The position numbers and the translations under genes were made by a program. From NCBI GenBank assembly GCA_030614245.1, contig JAUWKK010000166.1:1-6604 (forward strand): a stretch of DNA of 6,604 nt. The letters are read 5' to 3'. This stretch comes from Planctomycetota bacterium. GTDB taxonomy: Bacteria > Planctomycetota > PUPC01 > JABMSA01 > JAUWKK01. Below the pieces are notes generated by a model, which did no database searches, was not told the DNA's origin, and was given only the letters and a program-made list of their open reading frames with translations. Below, in pieces: positions 1 through 6,459 of the stretch; within the stretch, counting starts at the first letter, position 1; every line of letters starts with the position of its first letter.

Positions 1-295
1 CAACGGGTGGTGGTGGTGTGGTGGTGGTGGTGTTTTCCAAGTCGGTTATGGGCGGCGGCGATGGTGGCGGTGGTGAAACAGGCTGAATGTTGTCGGGCGG
101 CGGGGTGATGTCCGGTGGTGTTCGGATGACGAGTTGCGGCCTTTCGGCGTCATCGTTGCCCAGGCCCCGTGCCAGCGGGTCGATGCCCTGCTCCCGCATC
201 CTGTCGAGGCTGCGTTCGTGATACCAGAGCACTCCGACGAGTATGGCGACCGACATTACAGCAAAGAGCGTGACCTTGGCTTCCTTGTTGAGCAT
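1..295 (-). CDS. Membrane-anchored proline-rich protein, N-terminal part (runs off left edge)
   Basis: An open frame starts at the ATG at 295-293 and is still open at base 1, so 98 residues are visible and the C-terminus lies outside the window. Residues 1-7 are short and carry two lysines. Residues 8-24 (VTLFAVMSVAILVGVLW) form one hydrophobic segment, most simply a signal anchor with the rest outside the cytoplasm. Residues 25-55 are polar and charged. From about residue 59 the chain becomes a low-complexity Pro/Thr linker (PPDITPPPD, PPPPSPPP, TTTTTPPPP). A good Shine-Dalgarno (AGAAGGA, 309-303) sits 7 nt before the ATG. An in-frame GTG at 322-320 lacks such a site. Pro/Thr linkers after an anchor usually lead to an extracytoplasmic domain, for example a peptidoglycan-binding one, but none is in view and the function is unknown. 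It has its own promoter and follows a terminator-like hairpin, so it is probably not part of the sec unit. Confidence 0.75.
   Translation of the reverse strand, partial: MLNKEAKVTLFAVMSVAILVGVLWYHERSLDRMREQGIDPLARGLGNDDAERPQLVIRTPPDITPPPDNIQPVSPPPPSPPPITDLENTTTTTPPPPV
6..31. repeat. Interrupted GGT trinucleotide repeat, (GGT)4-GT-(GGT)4
   Basis: On the plus strand four GGT units, a GT dinucleotide and four more GGT units lie end to end. Read on the minus strand inside the partial gene this is (ACC)4-AC-(ACC)4. The two-base interruption changes the coding register, so the same repeat gives a run of Thr and then a run of Pro. The tract is directly visible. Whether the frame beyond base 1 continues in this register cannot be checked here. 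Confidence 0.85.
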
Positions 296-418
296 TTTGG
301 GATCCTTCTGTGGCTGAGCCACAAACGAGTTTTCAGCGATCAGGGCGGTTTTTGGCAGATTTGCTGCCGTCTGCCCGACCGGGAGGCATGCCGAATCACC
401 GATGGTGAGCGTGCTCCA
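296..418 (-). promoter_or_regulatory. 5' leader of the proline-rich gene with three small hairpins
   Basis: This leader of roughly 120 nt is inferred from the promoter at 425-453 and the ATG at 295. On the transcribed strand it can form TCACC/GGTGA with a 3-nt loop (408-396), GGCAGA/TCTGCC with a 10-nt loop (375-354), and TGTGGC/GCCACA with a 3-nt loop (323-309). The last one directly abuts the Shine-Dalgarno. I do not recognise a known riboswitch class. The inverted repeats are seen in the sequence, and any regulatory role is inference. Confidence 0.3.
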
Positions 419-424
419 GTTCCA

Positions 425-453
425 ATTGTCGCTACTCGGGTTATGATTTTCAA
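425..453 (-). promoter_or_regulatory. Sigma70-like promoter for the proline-rich gene
   Basis: On the minus strand TTGAAA (453-448, 5 of 6 matches to the -35 consensus) is separated by exactly 17 nt from GACAAT (430-425, 4 of 6 matches to the -10 consensus). Transcription would start near 418, within an AT-rich patch between the hairpin after secDF and the downstream gene. It supports independent expression of that gene. No experimental support is available. Confidence 0.5.
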
Positions 454-494
454 TTGTAATTCAAAATAATGGCGGCGGGGGCACAGGAATCGGA

Positions 495-534
495 AAGGCC
501 CGTGCTGCCGGGTGCATCCGGCGGCACAGGCCTT
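495..534 (-). terminator. Strong stem-loop after secDF, probable operon terminator
   Basis: The arms at 534-518 and 511-495 pair over 17 positions around a 6-nt loop. Sixteen of the 17 positions pair, one of them G-U, and there is one C-A mismatch. The hairpin begins 27 nt after the secDF stop codon. The 3' side on the minus strand has only a short T run (GGCCTTTCC), so the classical U-tract is weak. The plus strand has a better T5 run at 540-544, but no plus-strand gene approaches from the left. Position and stem strength argue for transcript termination or 3'-end protection of the spoIID-tgt-yajC-secDF message. Confidence 0.6.
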
Positions 535-561
535 GGTGATTTTTGATCTTGTGGCCCGTTA

Positions 562-3369
562 CTAGCGGCTTACGCGGCGCTTGGCGATATCCCGCTTGCG
601 AGCCCAGACGACAATCGGGCTGGCGATGAAAATCGAGGAATACGTTCCGACGACTACGCCGATCAGCAGTGCGAGGGCGAAATTGTGAATGACGCCGCCG
701 CCCCAGATGAACAGCGCCAGCAACGCAGCGAGCGTCGTCAGCGACGTCAGCAGGGTTCTCGATAGAGTCTGGTTGATGCTCGTGTTCACGATGGTCTCGT
801 ACGTCTCGCGCCGCATCGTGCCGAGGTTCTCGCGGATGCGGTCGAAGAGCACGATGGTGTCGTTGAGCGAGTAGCCGATGATGGTGAGCAGTGCAGCGAC
901 GATGTGCAGGTTGATCTGCACGTTGAGCATTGCGAGCACGCCGACCGTAATGATGACGTCGTGAACGAGTGCGACGATGGCCGCCAGGCCGAAACGCAGT
1001 TCGAACCTGAACCAGATATACGCCACTATCACCAGCAGCGAGAGCGTGATGGCGAGGATGGCGTGCTGCTGCATCTCGCCGGCAACGGACGGGCCGGTCG
1101 CGGTGATGCTGGCGAAGACTACTTCTCCCTTGTCGTCGTGTTCGATCTTGTCGGCGAGTGCCCGGGCAACGTCGCTGCGAATGGCAAGGGTGTGGAAGAT
1201 ATCGACGAGATGCCCGCGAACCAGCGTCTGGTCGGGGCTCTTTACGCGGACTTCCACCTGCGTGACGAGGCCGTCGTCCCCGGGCTGCCCCGTCGGCTTG
1301 ACGACAGCGTCGTCGTGGCCCTTTTCCCGCACGAGTTTCTGCACGCGGGCGGGGTCGAAGGGCCTATCGAGGGTAATCTCGAACTTGAGGCCGCCGCCGT
1401 GAGGATCGGCCTTGCCGTCAACTTCCGGGGGGATGCTCTCGGGTTCCCTGATCAACGGCGAGGCAATGAACGGGGTGCGGATCAGGAACTCGGCTTTGCC
1501 CTTGTCATCGCCGGAGATCAGCGATTGCACGCCGCTGCCGCCGAGACCGACGGTGGCGAGTCGATCGCGGATCCACGTGTCGGTTGTGCCCTCTTTCATT
1601 ACGACGTGCAGGCGGGTGCCGCCCTCAAAGTCGGTATCGAGGATATCGCGGCCTCGGTAGCCTACCATCGTTATGCCCGCGAGCAGGACGACGAGCGAGG
1701 CGGCAATCGTCTTCCGGCTCAGATTCAGGAATGCGATGCTCGTCGGCTTGATGAGCTGCATCATCTTGACTTCGCTGACGAGCTTGCCTATCACGAGCCA
1801 CTCGAATATGGTGCGCGTGACGAACAGTGCGGTGAAGAGGCTGAATATGATACCGAGCCCGAGCGTGACTGCGAAGCCGCGGATGGGGCCGGTGCCGAAC
1901 CTGTAGAGGATGGCCGCGGTGAATAGCGTCGTCAGGTTGGCATCGATGATCGCGGAGAGCGCTCGCTTGTAGCCGTCCTGTATGACGCCGAGCATCGGTT
2001 TCTCGGCTCGCCGCCGGCGTTCCTCGCGGATGCGCTCGAAGATCAGCACGTTCGCGTCAACCGACATGCCGACCGTCAGGATGATACCGGCAATGCCCGG
2101 CAGGGTGAGTGTGGCGTTGTAGACGGCCAGCGCGCTGACGAGCAGGACGATGTTGAAGACCAGCGCGAAATCCGCGATCGCACCGGCGAGCAAATAGTAG
2201 ACGGCCATGAAGACCAGCACGGCGATGAGGCCTATGATGATGGCGTGCTTGCCGGAATCGACCGAGGATTTGCCGAGCGTGGGGCCGACCTGGTTGACGC
2301 CGGCACGCTGCAAGGCGGCTGGCAGCTTGCCGGAGACCAGCACGGTGCGGAGCGTCTCGGCTTCTTCATACGAGAAACTGCCGGTAATCCGGCCGCTGCC
2401 GCTGATTGCGCTCTGGATCGTCGGGGCGGAATAGAGCGTCCCCTGCCTGGTGATCTTGCCCGGTTTGCCCGGTTCACCGCCTTCGCGAACGTCGTCGAGT
2501 ATGATCGCCAGACGCTTATTGATGTTGGCGCTGGTGACGGAGTAAAAGTTGCTCTTGCCGCGGGCATCGAAATCCAGTGATACCTGGTAGCCGCCCTTCT
2601 CAGTGTCAGGGTCCACGCTTGCACCGACAACCATGCTGCCCGACACCTCGATATCGTTCGGAAATGAATCGGATACCAGCAGCCAGTTGCCGGTGGTCTT
2701 CGCCTGGTACCAGTGATAGCCCTCGGGGGTGCCGTCATTCGGTTTCTTGTACCTGTTATTCAGTGTCTCATTATGGCAGAGGAGTCGGAACTCGAGGTGG
2801 CCGATGCCCTCGATGGCGCGTTGGATCTCGGCTATATCCTCCGTCTTGGTCTGCGGAATCTGCACTATCAGGCGCCTGGTGCCGTCCAGTTGAATGACCG
2901 GCTCCATCAGGCCCTTAGCGTTGATGCGCTTCTCGATGATCGACTTGACGTCCCCGGCCAGTTTCTTCGTATTAGCGGTCTTCTCGCCGAACTGGATGTC
3001 GTAGATCAGTTCAGCGCCGCCGGTGAGGTCCAGGCCGAGCGTCAGTCCGCGCAGATAGACTGTCATGTCGCGGGTGATGACCTTCTTGTTCTCGACGATC
3101 TCCTCGCTAGTGGTCTTGCCGTAGAGCTCTTTGAAGCTGTGGAAGATGCCGAAAGTCGCGTTGTGGGCATAATAGGCCCAGGGGCGGATGAGAACCCTCG
3201 TGCCCTCGTGAATGACGCGCTTCTTCTTGATCGGAATACCGTTTTCGTTGAGCGTGTCAGTCACCGTGGCCGTATACACCTCGGTATCCTGAATGGGGTA
3301 CACCGCCAGGATCGAGAGGATCAGCACGATGGCGATGACTAAGGCTTTTGAACGTATCTCTCGGGGCAT
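562..3369 (-). CDS. secDF: SecDF, single-chain Sec translocase accessory subunit
   Basis: This is a proton-motive-force-driven membrane protein that helps complete protein export through SecYEG. It has 935 residues, against about 740 for Bacillus subtilis SecDF. SecD half: TM1 about 8-25, GLDLTGG at 112-118, the large periplasmic domain with LYSAPTI near 312-318, then TM segments at about 375-393, 396-417, 422-440, 472-490 and 497-520, with SVDANVLIFERIREE at 436-450. SecF half: TM at about 553-572, DFEGGT at 580-585, GPSV at 759-762, then five more TMs with GYSLNDTIVLFDRIREN at 832-848. The ion-path residues of the family match D438, D837 and R871, so it should be functional. The start is backed by AGAGG (3382-3378), 8 nt before the ATG. 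Oddities: the SecF periplasmic loop (about 573-768) is nearly twice the usual size and seems to hold a duplicated beta-alpha-beta unit. About 75 unfamiliar residues precede GLDLTGG, and a Gly/Pro-rich loop lies at 294-310. Confidence 0.96.
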   Translation of the reverse strand: MPREIRSKALVIAIVLILSILAVYPIQDTEVYTATVTDTLNENGIPIKKKRVIHEGTRVLIRPWAYYAHNATFGIFHSFKELYGKTTSEEIVENKKVITRDMTVYLRGLTLGLDLTGGAELIYDIQFGEKTANTKKLAGDVKSIIEKRINAKGLMEPVIQLDGTRRLIVQIPQTKTEDIAEIQRAIEGIGHLEFRLLCHNETLNNRYKKPNDGTPEGYHWYQAKTTGNWLLVSDSFPNDIEVSGSMVVGASVDPDTEKGGYQVSLDFDARGKSNFYSVTSANINKRLAIILDDVREGGEPGKPGKITRQGTLYSAPTIQSAISGSGRITGSFSYEEAETLRTVLVSGKLPAALQRAGVNQVGPTLGKSSVDSGKHAIIIGLIAVLVFMAVYYLLAGAIADFALVFNIVLLVSALAVYNATLTLPGIAGIILTVGMSVDANVLIFERIREERRRRAEKPMLGVIQDGYKRALSAIIDANLTTLFTAAILYRFGTGPIRGFAVTLGLGIIFSLFTALFVTRTIFEWLVIGKLVSEVKMMQLIKPTSIAFLNLSRKTIAASLVVLLAGITMVGYRGRDILDTDFEGGTRLHVVMKEGTTDTWIRDRLATVGLGGSGVQSLISGDDKGKAEFLIRTPFIASPLIREPESIPPEVDGKADPHGGGLKFEITLDRPFDPARVQKLVREKGHDDAVVKPTGQPGDDGLVTQVEVRVKSPDQTLVRGHLVDIFHTLAIRSDVARALADKIEHDDKGEVVFASITATGPSVAGEMQQHAILAITLSLLVIVAYIWFRFELRFGLAAIVALVHDVIITVGVLAMLNVQINLHIVAALLTIIGYSLNDTIVLFDRIRENLGTMRRETYETIVNTSINQTLSRTLLTSLTTLAALLALFIWGGGVIHNFALALLIGVVVGTYSSIFIASPIVVWARKRDIAKRRVSR

Positions 3370-3377
3370 TGCACAAA

Positions 3378-3382
3378 CCTCT
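3378..3382 (-). promoter_or_regulatory. Ribosome binding site of secDF
   Basis: AGAGG on the minus strand lies 8 nt upstream of the secDF ATG, in the 77-nt gap after yajC. It fixes the chosen start and shows that secDF has its own initiation site and does not depend on coupling to yajC. Confidence 0.6.
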
Positions 3383-3446
3383 GCACGTGAATGAGTTTAG
3401 TTCTTACCGGGCGAAATGCCGTGGGAAAGGCAGGGATGAAGGTTAA

Positions 3447-3854
3447 TCATCCTTCCTTAACTATGTGGGCGATTGCGGAGCGATTGAGCCGGAGTTTCGC
3501 CTTGTCTTCAGCCCTTATTATCACTTCGTTTTCCATCACGGCAGTGACCGTTCCGTGAATTCCCCCGATCGTGATGATGTCGTCGTTCACTCGAACGCCG
3601 GCGAGGAGCGCCTTACGTGCGGCTTCTTTCTTCTTCTGCGGGCGGATCATTATGAAGTACATCACCATGAATATGACGATGAGAGGGACGCCCAACTGGT
3701 AGAACATGTTCTGCATGCCGCCTGGCCTGGCCTGGCGGCCCTGGTTACCCTTGGGCTCAACAGTCTCGACGCCCTGCTGCTGTTGCTCCTGCCGGCCTTC
3801 CGCGGGTGCTCCACCCTCGGCCGGCGGGGCCGGTTCATTTGCAGTCTCTGCCAT
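3447..3854 (-). CDS. yajC: YajC, Sec translocase accessory subunit
   Basis: YajC is a small single-span membrane protein that associates with SecD and SecF in the holotranslocon. Here it has 135 residues. The conserved core begins near residue 50: a hydrophobic span at about 53-70, the signature RPQKKK at 71-76 just after the membrane, and the small C-terminal domain with DDIITIGGIHGTV at 91-103. Ahead of this lies a 46-residue extension rich in Pro, Glu, Gln and Gly, including a QQQQ run at 24-27, that typical YajC proteins lack. The upstream start is favoured because AAGGAG (3867-3862) lies 7 nt before it. Met47 (3716) would give a conventional-length protein but has only a weak AGG nearby, so a second, shorter product remains possible. 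It sits between tgt and secDF in the classical order. Confidence 0.95.
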   Translation of the reverse strand: MAETANEPAPPAEGGAPAEGRQEQQQQGVETVEPKGNQGRQARPGGMQNMFYQLGVPLIVIFMVMYFIMIRPQKKKEAARKALLAGVRVNDDIITIGGIHGTVTAVMENEVIIRAEDKAKLRLNRSAIAHIVKEG

Positions 3855-3861
3855 TACTCGG

Positions 3862-3867
3862 CTCCTT
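3862..3867 (-). promoter_or_regulatory. Ribosome binding site of yajC (decides the long start)
   Basis: AAGGAG on the minus strand is 7 nt before the ATG at 3854-3852. It is the clearest Shine-Dalgarno in the unit, and it is why the long form of YajC, with its low-complexity N-terminus, is preferred over a start at Met47. Confidence 0.65.
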
Positions 3868-3935
3868 CTGCGTTATTCTCCGCTATTCTTGCTTCTTTTG
3901 ATATTGCTGCCCTTTCGGGGGGATGTCCGGCTCCT

Positions 3936-5066
3936 TCAGCCTCGCTCTTCATCGCCTCGGGCGAAATCGGCGAGGAACCTGCCCGTGAATGCCTCTAAGC
4001 AGCCATCGGTGATCGCCCCTCGCAGCTCGCGCATAAGGTTCTGATAGAACCACATGTTGTGAAGTGTGGCCAGCATGCCGGCCAGGGATTCGCCGGCCAT
4101 GAACAAATGCCGCATGTAGGCCCTCGAGTATCCCCTGCACGTGGGGCATTCGCAATCGGCGTCTATCGGGCGCGGGTCGTCTCGATGCCGGGCGTTCCGC
4201 AGCCGTACCTTGCCGTAACGCGTGAATACGCAGGCGTTTCGGGCATTACGGGCGGGCATTACGCAATCGAACATGTCCACACCGGCTGCCGCCGACGCGA
4301 TGATGTCTTCCGGCGTGCCCACGCCCATGAGGTATCGCGGCCGATCTGCGGGCAGCTCCGGCACAGTCCAGCCTAGCGTCTCGTTCATCAGCCCGGCGCC
4401 TTCACCTACCGACAGGCCGCCGATGGCGTAGCCGTCGAAGCCGATCTCGACGAGCCTGCGGGCACATTCGCGCCGCTGCGACTCGAATACGCTGCCCTGC
4501 ACGATCCCGAAGAGCGCCTGGTCGGCCCGTTTGTGAGCTGCCCTGCTGCGCTCCGCCCATGCGATGGTGCGTTCCATCGCCTTGCGGGCCGTCTCCGGCG
4601 CGGCCGGATAAGCCACACATTCGTCGCACGCCATTATCACGTCGGCGCCGAGGGCTTCCTGGATATCGACGGCGCGCGCGGGGGGCATCATCAGTGTCGC
4701 GCCGTCGATGTGCGACTGGAATTCGACTCCCTCATCCGTTATCCGCCGCAGCTTCGCCAGCGAGAATACCTGGTATCCGCCGCTGTCGGTCAGGATTGGC
4801 CCGTCCCAGTTCATGAACCCGTGCAGCCCGCCCAACCGTGCGATCACGTCTTCGCCCGGACGCAAGCTCAGGTGATAGGCATTGCCCAGGATCATCGTCG
4901 CACCCGTAGTACGGAGCATCTCGGGCGTCATCATCTTGACGGTGGCATTGGTGCCGACGGGCATGAAGACGGGGGTCTCGACCGTTCCGTGTTTTGTGAC
5001 GAGCCGTCCGCAGCGCGCCGCGCCGTCCCTGGCGATCACTTCATATTTCAATGAACATTCAGCCAT
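3936..5066 (-). CDS. tgt: Queuine/preQ1 tRNA-ribosyltransferase (tRNA-guanine transglycosylase)
   Basis: Tgt exchanges guanine-34 of tRNAs with GUN anticodons (Asp, Asn, His, Tyr) for the queuosine precursor preQ1 in the cytoplasm. The 376 residues match the usual length and cover the full TIM-barrel. Visible motifs: TPVFMPVGT at 31-39, ILTDSGGYQVF at 91-101 with the conserved base-side Asp (D94), DEC at 148-150, FGIVQGS at 186-192, YAIGGLSVGE at 213-222, and DMFDCVMPARNARN at 264-277, whose D267 matches the catalytic nucleophile. The zinc site is CxCxxC (C305, C307, C310) plus H336 in LHNMWFY. All key residues are present. The gene starts 51 nt after the spoIID-like stop and ends 81 nt before yajC. 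Its Shine-Dalgarno is poor (GGAAG only 3 nt from the ATG), so translation may rely partly on the upstream gene. queA, often its neighbour, is not in the window. Confidence 0.97.
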   Translation of the reverse strand: MAECSLKYEVIARDGAARCGRLVTKHGTVETPVFMPVGTNATVKMMTPEMLRTTGATMILGNAYHLSLRPGEDVIARLGGLHGFMNWDGPILTDSGGYQVFSLAKLRRITDEGVEFQSHIDGATLMMPPARAVDIQEALGADVIMACDECVAYPAAPETARKAMERTIAWAERSRAAHKRADQALFGIVQGSVFESQRRECARRLVEIGFDGYAIGGLSVGEGAGLMNETLGWTVPELPADRPRYLMGVGTPEDIIASAAAGVDMFDCVMPARNARNACVFTRYGKVRLRNARHRDDPRPIDADCECPTCRGYSRAYMRHLFMAGESLAGMLATLHNMWFYQNLMRELRGAITDGCLEAFTGRFLADFARGDEERG

Positions 5067-5117
5067 CGGCTTCCGGCTTTTCTTTGTCTCCGAGCCCCCG
5101 CCGGCGCAGGCTGGCGG

Positions 5118-6365
5118 TCAGTCGACTGGCCGGTCTTTCCAAAGCCGCAGTATCTCGGCCTGGGGGTAGTAATGCTGGAGGATACTCATCCAATCGTGCC
5201 CGGCGTCAGCCATTCCCTTGGCTCCCCATTGGCAAAGCCCGACGCCGTGCCCCCAGCCGTAGCCTTCTATCTCGATCGCGTCTTCGCTGCTGCTGAAAGT
5301 CAGTTTTGTGCTCTTGACCTTCCGGAAGCCGACCATTCGGCGGAAATCACGGCTGGTCATCACGATGGGGCCGCCGGTTTTCAGCTCGATCTCGATCTTC
5401 GCCGAGCGCCCGCTCGCGTCTCTCTCCAGCCCGCGAACCGAGGTGACGGCGTCGACCACGTAATCCAGTTCTCGCAGCCCTGCGGCCAGTTCGGCCTTCG
5501 GCACGGCCACGCGCCAGTGATATATCGAGTCGGGCGTTGCCGTGCCGGCAACGTGCATAGCCGGATTACAGAAGTTGCAGGGGCATCCGCGCAGCGGGGG
5601 GATATCCATCGTCCGCTCGCCCAGTGCAACGGCCGCGCCGGTCGTATGCCCGCCGCAGCAGGCGCTGTAATATGCCATCAGCGGCAGACCGCCGTAAGCC
5701 AGCACGACGCCTCGGGTCTGCTCCACGGCGTTGGTCACTTTCCGCGATTCGCGCGACGCGCCGCCGTAAACCTGATCGGACTGCGTTGCGCGCAGGTCGA
5801 AGTGCGACCTGCGGCGCCGCTTCCATTGCCGCAACGCGTAACTCCGAGCCGCTATCGCCTGAGCCTCGAGGGCCGCCGCCGGCCAGTTGGGACTCATCTC
5901 GCAGCCGCCCACGCCCAGCAGATAGCTCTCCACGTCGACCAGGTTGATCGCATCGAGCTCTCTTCCGCCCGTGCGGCGGGCGATTCGCATCGCTCCGCGA
6001 TACTGCTTGCCGTTGAGCTCTATCAGCGGCTCGCCGAGCGGCTCAAGATCGATCCGGACTGCCTCGAACTGTCTATTGCCGACAGCCAGGCCCGACGCCG
6101 CCGGGCGGACCGTCAACTTCGGCAATCGCCTCCACTTGGCCAGGACGGTCGGCCCGTTCAGCACCGCTACCGGCCCGTCGCAGCGGACCTCGCACTTCTC
6201 TGCCGCTTCAAGCACGCAGACGCGCAGCAGCGGCGGGCTGTCGGGGAACTCGTGACTTCTTCTCGGAATGTCGGGCTTTCTTTCCCAAAAGCACGAAAGC
6301 AGCGAGACGGAGAACACAATGGCCACGCACAGCGCGGCGCCCACGTGCGCCGTTCTCTGCGACAT
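5118..6365 (-). CDS. SpoIID/LytB-domain lipoprotein, probable peptidoglycan lytic transglycosylase
   Basis: SpoIID-family enzymes cleave peptidoglycan glycan strands, preferring strands stripped of stem peptides. The chosen product is 415 residues. It opens with a hydrophobic signal (about 8-24) ending in LLSC, a lipobox-like site with C25 as the lipidated residue, so it is probably membrane-tethered outside the cytoplasm. The SpoIID domain follows: YLLGVGGCEM at 148-157 with E156 at the catalytic position, AQAIAARSYAL at 168-178, DQVYGG at 197-202, AYYSACCGGHT at 231-241 and GWGHGVGLCQWGA at 370-382. It closes with ILQHYYP at 395-401. A cluster of cysteines (155, 236, 237, 261, 263, 266) is notable. 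A TTG start at 6425 would add 20 residues but falls at the predicted transcript start, so the ATG at 6365-6363 is preferred although its Shine-Dalgarno is weak. It is first in the probable unit. No sporulation genes are seen, so a vegetative wall role is likely. Confidence 0.9.
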   Translation of the reverse strand: MSQRTAHVGAALCVAIVFSVSLLSCFWERKPDIPRRSHEFPDSPPLLRVCVLEAAEKCEVRCDGPVAVLNGPTVLAKWRRLPKLTVRPAASGLAVGNRQFEAVRIDLEPLGEPLIELNGKQYRGAMRIARRTGGRELDAINLVDVESYLLGVGGCEMSPNWPAAALEAQAIAARSYALRQWKRRRRSHFDLRATQSDQVYGGASRESRKVTNAVEQTRGVVLAYGGLPLMAYYSACCGGHTTGAAVALGERTMDIPPLRGCPCNFCNPAMHVAGTATPDSIYHWRVAVPKAELAAGLRELDYVVDAVTSVRGLERDASGRSAKIEIELKTGGPIVMTSRDFRRMVGFRKVKSTKLTFSSSEDAIEIEGYGWGHGVGLCQWGAKGMADAGHDWMSILQHYYPQAEILRLWKDRPVD

Positions 6366-6424
6366 GGTCGCTATGCCGGCACGTCCCGCTGTCGATTCCT
6401 TGTCAAAGTCGCCTGAATTACACA
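6366..6424 (-). promoter_or_regulatory. Short 5' leader of the spoIID-like gene
   Basis: About 59 nt separate the predicted transcription start from the preferred ATG. No convincing Shine-Dalgarno lies 5-10 nt before the ATG. An in-frame TTG at 6425-6423 opens the same frame but sits on the expected transcript end. I see no riboswitch-like structure here. Confidence 0.35.
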
Positions 6425-6430
6425 AGGAGA

Positions 6431-6459
6431 AGTTTATCAGAAGCCGCCGCAGAAGTAAA
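6431..6459 (-). promoter_or_regulatory. Extended -10 promoter of the spoIID-tgt-yajC-secDF unit
   Basis: On the minus strand TTTACT (6459-6454, 4 of 6 matches to the -35 consensus) is followed after exactly 17 nt by TAAACT (6436-6431, 4 of 6 matches to the -10 consensus). A TG one base before the -10 gives the extended form TGnTAAACT. Transcription would start near 6424. It is the only convincing promoter found upstream of the four genes. Confidence 0.6.

Noticed and set aside
134..469. Plus-strand open frame of 111 codons
   Set aside because: It overlaps the partial minus-strand gene and its promoter and leader. The minus-strand frame has a membrane anchor and a good Shine-Dalgarno, and this one shows nothing recognisable.
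904..1926. Plus-strand open frame (340 codons) opposite secDF
   Set aside because: It is fully antisense to the conserved SecF and late SecD coding region. Its product is acidic and low in hydrophobic structure, with no family motif and no convincing ribosome site.
3394..3416. Possible internal promoter before secDF (TAAACT at 3399-3394)
   Set aside because: The -10 resembles that of the operon promoter, but the hexamer 17 nt upstream (ACGGCA) matches the -35 consensus at only three positions, so it is too weak to call.
3434..3452. Small hairpin (GGATGA/TCATCC, 7-nt loop) across the yajC stop codon
   Set aside because: A 6-bp stem with a 7-nt loop and no T-run, inside an expected operon, is weak and may be chance. 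It is not a terminator.
5067..5117. preQ1 riboswitch before tgt
   Set aside because: The 51-nt gap shows no preQ1 aptamer-like hairpin plus A-rich tail that I could recognise, and it is too short for a convincing aptamer plus expression platform.
5172..6416. Long plus-strand open frame (414 codons) opposite the spoIID-like gene
   Set aside because: It is antisense to a gene with clear SpoIID motifs, and its product is a His/Arg/Ala-rich composition with no recognisable domain, as expected for a GC-rich shadow frame.
6366..6425. TTG start giving a 20-residue longer SpoIID-like protein
   Set aside because: The TTG coincides with the predicted transcription start, has no Shine-Dalgarno, and would place the signal peptide 20 residues inside the protein. 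The ATG at 6365 gives a normal lipoprotein signal.
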